From assembly GCA_021767525.1 (NCBI GenBank), contig JAASTF010000097.1:1-9936 (forward strand): 9,936 nucleotides of DNA, read 5' to 3'. The first letter of the stretch is position 1, and the number at the start of each line of letters is the position of its first letter. Origin of the DNA: Paracoccaceae bacterium (GTDB taxonomy: Bacteria > Pseudomonadota > Alphaproteobacteria > Rhodobacterales > Rhodobacteraceae). Made by a program: the position numbers and the translations under genes. This document shows positions 8,278 through 9,936 of this stretch, piece by piece. Below the pieces are notes generated by a model, which saw only the letters and a program-made list of their open reading frames with translations, was not told the DNA's origin and ran no database searches.

Positions 8278-8802
8278 ATGTTCTTGCGAACACTGGTTGC
8301 AAGCGCCCTCGTGGTGGCTGCACCCGTAATGGCCGGTGCGGTCACCATCAGTACCGGGCAAAGCATTTCCAGTTCCGGCAGCACGCTGACGGTCGATAAC
8401 CCGACCTATTCCGAGGTGATCACCGCCACGGGCAGCGACCTGCTTTTGGATTTCACCTTTACCTTCACCGGCCCCGAAGACGACATCGACGATTTCACCT
8501 TTGGCGTGTCTTCGGACGATGATCCAAGCGATGCCAACCGCTCGTTCACGTTGGGCAGCAGCTCGGGTGCGCTGATCACCGGGACCGGGTCGATCAACGA
8601 TCTGTTCCTGGCCGAAGGCGATAGCGTCTTTGCGCTGTTCGCCGCCAACGGCACCTTGTCGAACGGCCAGCAGGCCAATGTGGGCTATTCGGTCAGCGCC
8701 GATATGGCCCCCGCCGTGCCCCTGCCGGCGCCGGCGCTGCTGCTGATCGGCGCGTTCGGCGGTCTTGGCGGGTTCGGCGCCCTGCGCCGCCGCCGCGGCT
8801 GA
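8278..8802 (+). CDS. Small exported protein with VPLPA-CTERM sorting signal
   Basis: The product has 174 residues. Residues 1-21 are a signal peptide (Arg4, hydrophobic core 6-15, cleavage after Ala19 or Ala21). The body (about 22-146) contains no cysteine, is rich in Ser, Thr, Gly and Asp, has an acidic patch near residues 70-87, and looks beta-rich; I recognise no enzymatic motif. The C-terminus is a textbook tripartite sorting signal: V147-P-L-P-A151, a hydrophobic Gly/Ala/Leu segment to L169, then R170-R173. In Rhodobacterales such VPLPA-CTERM tails are processed by a dedicated exosortase (XrtD type), and substrates are thought to be delivered to the surface or matrix; the body's function is unknown. 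A strong ribosome site fixes the start. It diverges from the oxidase gene and converges on the SDR gene. No exosortase is in the window. Confidence 0.9.
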   Translation: MFLRTLVASALVVAAPVMAGAVTISTGQSISSSGSTLTVDNPTYSEVITATGSDLLLDFTFTFTGPEDDIDDFTFGVSSDDDPSDANRSFTLGSSSGALITGTGSINDLFLAEGDSVFALFAANGTLSNGQQANVGYSVSADMAPAVPLPAPALLLIGAFGGLGGFGALRRRRG

Positions 8803-8815
8803 CAGGTCGTTGTTC

Positions 8816-8840
8816 CGGCCCGGGCACCCCGCCCGGGCCG
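8816..8840. terminator. GC-rich hairpin between convergent genes, probable shared terminator
   Basis: CGGCCCGGGC (8816-8825), loop ACCCC (8826-8830), GCCCGGGCCG (8831-8840) is a perfect 10-bp stem. It begins 13 bp after the stop of the VPLPA-CTERM gene and ends 25 bp before the stop of the opposing SDR gene, the usual place for a bidirectional terminator. Neither side has a proper T-run (CGTT on the plus strand, GGAACAACG on the minus strand), so it may only partly terminate or may protect the 3' ends. Confidence 0.65.
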
Positions 8841-8862
8841 CGTTGACCGGCCCCGCGCACCG

Positions 8863-8872
8863 GCGCTAGCGC
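8863..8872. repeat. 10-bp palindrome over the SDR stop codon
   Basis: GCGCTAGCGC is a perfect palindrome that contains the minus-strand TAG stop (8866-8868). No function is evident; it could add a small hairpin at the 3' end of the message. Confidence 0.3.
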
Positions 8873-9663
8873 GCGGCGCGGCCCAGATGCAGCCCGGCAT
8901 CCACCAGCAGCGTCTCGCCCGTGACGTGCCGCGCGGCATCCGACAAAAAGAACAACGCCGCATCCGCAATGTCATCGGGCCCCGAGGCCGCCTGCAACGG
9001 CGTCGCGGCCTTCACCTGCGCCTCTTTGCGGGCGAACGCGGCTTCGTCCATCGACTCCCTGAACCACCGCGTGCCGATGAAACCGGGGCAGATCGCATTG
9101 ACGCGAATTTCGGGCGCCAAGGCGCGGGCCAGCGACAGGGTCATGGTGTTCAGCGCGCCCTTCGACGCCGCATAAGCCACAGATGACCCGATCCCCTTGA
9201 CCCCCGCGATGGACGAGGTGTTCAGAACCGCCGCCGCACGCCCGCTGGCGGCATGGCCCGCCTGCAACAAGGGCTTGGCCGCCTGCAACATCAGGTAAGG
9301 GCCCACCACATTCACCGCGTAGACATCCAGGAAATCGTCACGGCTCAGCGCGTCGAGCTCCGAATGATCGCGCGCGTGGCGCGTGATGCCGGCGTTGTTC
9401 ACCAGAATATCCAGCTTGCCCCAGCCCTGCGCCGCGTCGGCCAGCGCCCGCGCGCCCTCGGCCGTCGATACATCGGCCTGCACCACATGCACCTCGGCCC
9501 CAGCCGCGCGGCACAGATCGGCGGCCTCCTCGGCCTCGGCGCTTGACCGGGTGTAGTTGACGATCACATCCGCGCCCCGCTCGGACAGCTTTACCGCCAT
9601 CGACCGCCCCAGCCCGGTGGCCGAGCCCGTCACCAGCGCCTTGCGCCCCTGCATATCGCTCAT
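8866..9663 (-). CDS. Short-chain dehydrogenase/reductase, FabG-like classical SDR
   Basis: The 265-residue product is a complete classical SDR, of usual length. The Rossmann motif is T12-G-S-A-T-G17-L-G19. The end of the second strand reads V-N36-Y-T-R39, with no acidic NAD-selecting residue, which favours NADP(H). D64-V65 (adenine contact) and N89-N90-A91-G92 follow. The catalytic tetrad is N118, S151, Y164 and K168, with spacing Y-A-A-S-K. P193-G194 follows, and the C-terminus has T-G-E-T-L-L-V-D-A-G. It should oxidise or reduce a hydroxyl/carbonyl substrate in the cytoplasm; 3-oxoacyl or sugar-type substrates are both possible and the sequence does not decide. An upstream in-frame start at 9834 exists, but 9663 is chosen: it has a strong ribosome site, family-consistent length, and avoids overlapping the divergent gene at 9797. 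Confidence 0.93.
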   Translation of the reverse strand: MSDMQGRKALVTGSATGLGRSMAVKLSERGADVIVNYTRSSAEAEEAADLCRAAGAEVHVVQADVSTAEGARALADAAQGWGKLDILVNNAGITRHARDHSELDALSRDDFLDVYAVNVVGPYLMLQAAKPLLQAGHAASGRAAAVLNTSSIAGVKGIGSSVAYAASKGALNTMTLSLARALAPEIRVNAICPGFIGTRWFRESMDEAAFARKEAQVKAATPLQAASGPDDIADAALFFLSDAARHVTGETLLVDAGLHLGRAAR

Positions 9664-9668
9664 TCTTG

Positions 9669-9676
9669 CTCCTCCC
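9669..9676 (-). promoter_or_regulatory. Ribosome binding site GGGAGGAG that decides the SDR start
   Basis: On the minus strand GGGAGGAG ends 5 bases before the ATG at 9663. This is an almost ideal Shine-Dalgarno match and argues against the longer 322-codon reading that starts at 9834. Confidence 0.88.
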
Positions 9677-9691
9677 ATTCGCGTCCCGCGC

Positions 9692-9716
9692 ATCTTGGCC
9701 ATTTCCGCGCCAAGAT
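9692..9716. promoter_or_regulatory. 8-bp inverted repeat, candidate operator between divergent SDR genes
   Basis: ATCTTGGC (9692-9699) and GCCAAGAT (9709-9716) are perfect reverse complements with a 9-base spacer, giving a 25-bp dyad. It lies 29 bp from the minus-strand SDR start and 80 bp from the plus-strand SDR start. The half-site size and spacing suit a dimeric repressor or activator such as TetR, GntR or MarR types; no regulator gene is in the window to link it to. Confidence 0.45.
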
Positions 9717-9724
9717 CAAAGCCC

Positions 9725-9739
9725 TGTCCGTGCTGGACA
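9725..9739. repeat. Inverted repeat TGTCC-n5-GGACA
   Basis: TGTCC (9725-9729) and GGACA (9735-9739) flank five bases. It is the second of three dyads in the 133-bp gap between the SDR starts. A 5-bp arm is short enough to arise by chance, so it is of interest mainly because of its position. Confidence 0.3.
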
Positions 9740-9751
9740 AATCCGGGCAAC

Positions 9752-9768
9752 GCGGCACATCCTGCCGC
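9752..9768. repeat. Inverted repeat GCGGCA-n5-TGCCGC
   Basis: GCGGCA (9752-9757) and TGCCGC (9763-9768) flank five bases. It is the third dyad in the divergent gap and ends 28 bp before the ATG at 9797, so it would overlap or flank the promoter or leader of the plus-strand SDR gene. It could also be a small GC hairpin in that leader. Confidence 0.3.
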
Positions 9769-9783
9769 ATCCACACAAAACTT

Positions 9784-9791
9784 GGGAGGGG
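9784..9791 (+). promoter_or_regulatory. Ribosome binding site GGGAGGGG of the right-edge SDR gene
   Basis: GGGAGGGG ends 5 bases before the ATG at 9797, a good purine-rich site that supports this start for the partial gene. Confidence 0.7.
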
Positions 9792-9796
9792 CGCAG

Positions 9797-9936
9797 ATGG
9801 ACCTGGGACTGAAAGACAAAACCGTTCTGATCACCGGCGGCTCGCGCGGGATCGGCTATGAAACCGCGCTGGCCTTTGCCCGCGAAGGCGCCCGGCCCAT
9901 CCTGGCCGCCCGCAGCGCCGAGGATCTGGCCAAGGC
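9797..9936 (+). CDS. Short-chain dehydrogenase/reductase, N-terminal part only
   Basis: Only 46 codons and two bases lie within the window. They encode a first beta strand and the dinucleotide-binding turn T13-G-G-S-R17-G18-I-G20, which is the classical SDR TGxxxGIG motif. R17 and R39 (at the end of the second strand, in A-A-R-S) are basic where the adenosine 2'-phosphate would sit, suggesting NADP(H); this is inference. The catalytic Ser-Tyr-Lys region is outside the window, so the subfamily and substrate are unknown. The gene runs divergently from the complete SDR gene with 133 bp between start codons, so the two may share regulation, but they belong to different SDR subgroups as judged by their N-termini. 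Confidence 0.9.
   Translation, partial: MDLGLKDKTVLITGGSRGIGYETALAFAREGARPILAARSAEDLAK

Noticed and set aside
7959..8399. 146-codon plus-strand open frame starting in the intergenic region
   Set aside because: It overlaps the VPLPA-CTERM gene out of frame, and its translation is a basic, Pro/Arg-rich shadow without any motif.
8866..9834. 322-codon version of the SDR gene
   Set aside because: The extra 57 N-terminal residues do not match the SDR fold, cover the divergent regulatory gap and overlap the opposing gene. A strong ribosome site precedes the internal ATG at 9663.
1..9936. Defence system, CRISPR array, mobile element, phage, toxin-antitoxin or RNA gene
   Set aside because: I looked for direct-repeat arrays, transposase or integrase motifs, terminal inverted repeats and tRNA-like cloverleaf sequence and saw none. 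The window is an oxidase locus next to SDR genes.

Overview
The high GC content, the strong G/C preference at third codon positions, a VPLPA-CTERM sorting signal and FabG-like dehydrogenases suggest a chromosomal segment of an alphaproteobacterium, most likely a member of the Rhodobacterales. This is inference from gene content; there is no rRNA or tRNA in the window to settle it.

Layout. About 80% of the window (1-7910) is one reading frame on the minus strand. It starts at 7910 and runs off the left edge without a stop, so at least 2,636 codons are present. It encodes a giant exported multicopper oxidase with a Sec signal peptide. All four copper-binding motifs of the superfamily can be read directly and are intact, but they occur in permuted order: the Type 1 Cys/His motifs come first (residues 524-608) and the HxH motifs later (1113-1115 and 1250-1252). 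More than 1,380 further residues follow, cupredoxin-like in places but without another complete copper site. The nearest named relatives I can think of are the large MnxG/McoA-type oxidases, some of which oxidise Mn(II).

A 367-bp divergent intergenic region (7911-8277) separates the oxidase from a small plus-strand gene (8278-8802). That gene encodes an exported, acidic, Ser/Thr-rich protein ending in a VPLPA-CTERM sorting signal. Its 3' end converges on a minus-strand SDR dehydrogenase (8866-9663), with a perfect 10-bp GC hairpin between the two stop codons. A second SDR gene begins divergently at 9797 and runs off the right edge. The 133-bp gap between the two SDR starts holds three perfect inverted repeats.

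How the genes may work together. The oxidase and the VPLPA-CTERM protein are both exported and divergently arranged, so they could share regulation and an extracellular or surface role, for example metal oxidation within a surface matrix; that is a hypothesis. The SDR pair looks like the edge of a separate metabolic locus. I see no CRISPR array, insertion sequence, integrase, phage gene, toxin-antitoxin pair or RNA gene. Long plus-strand ORFs over the oxidase are in-register antisense shadows.
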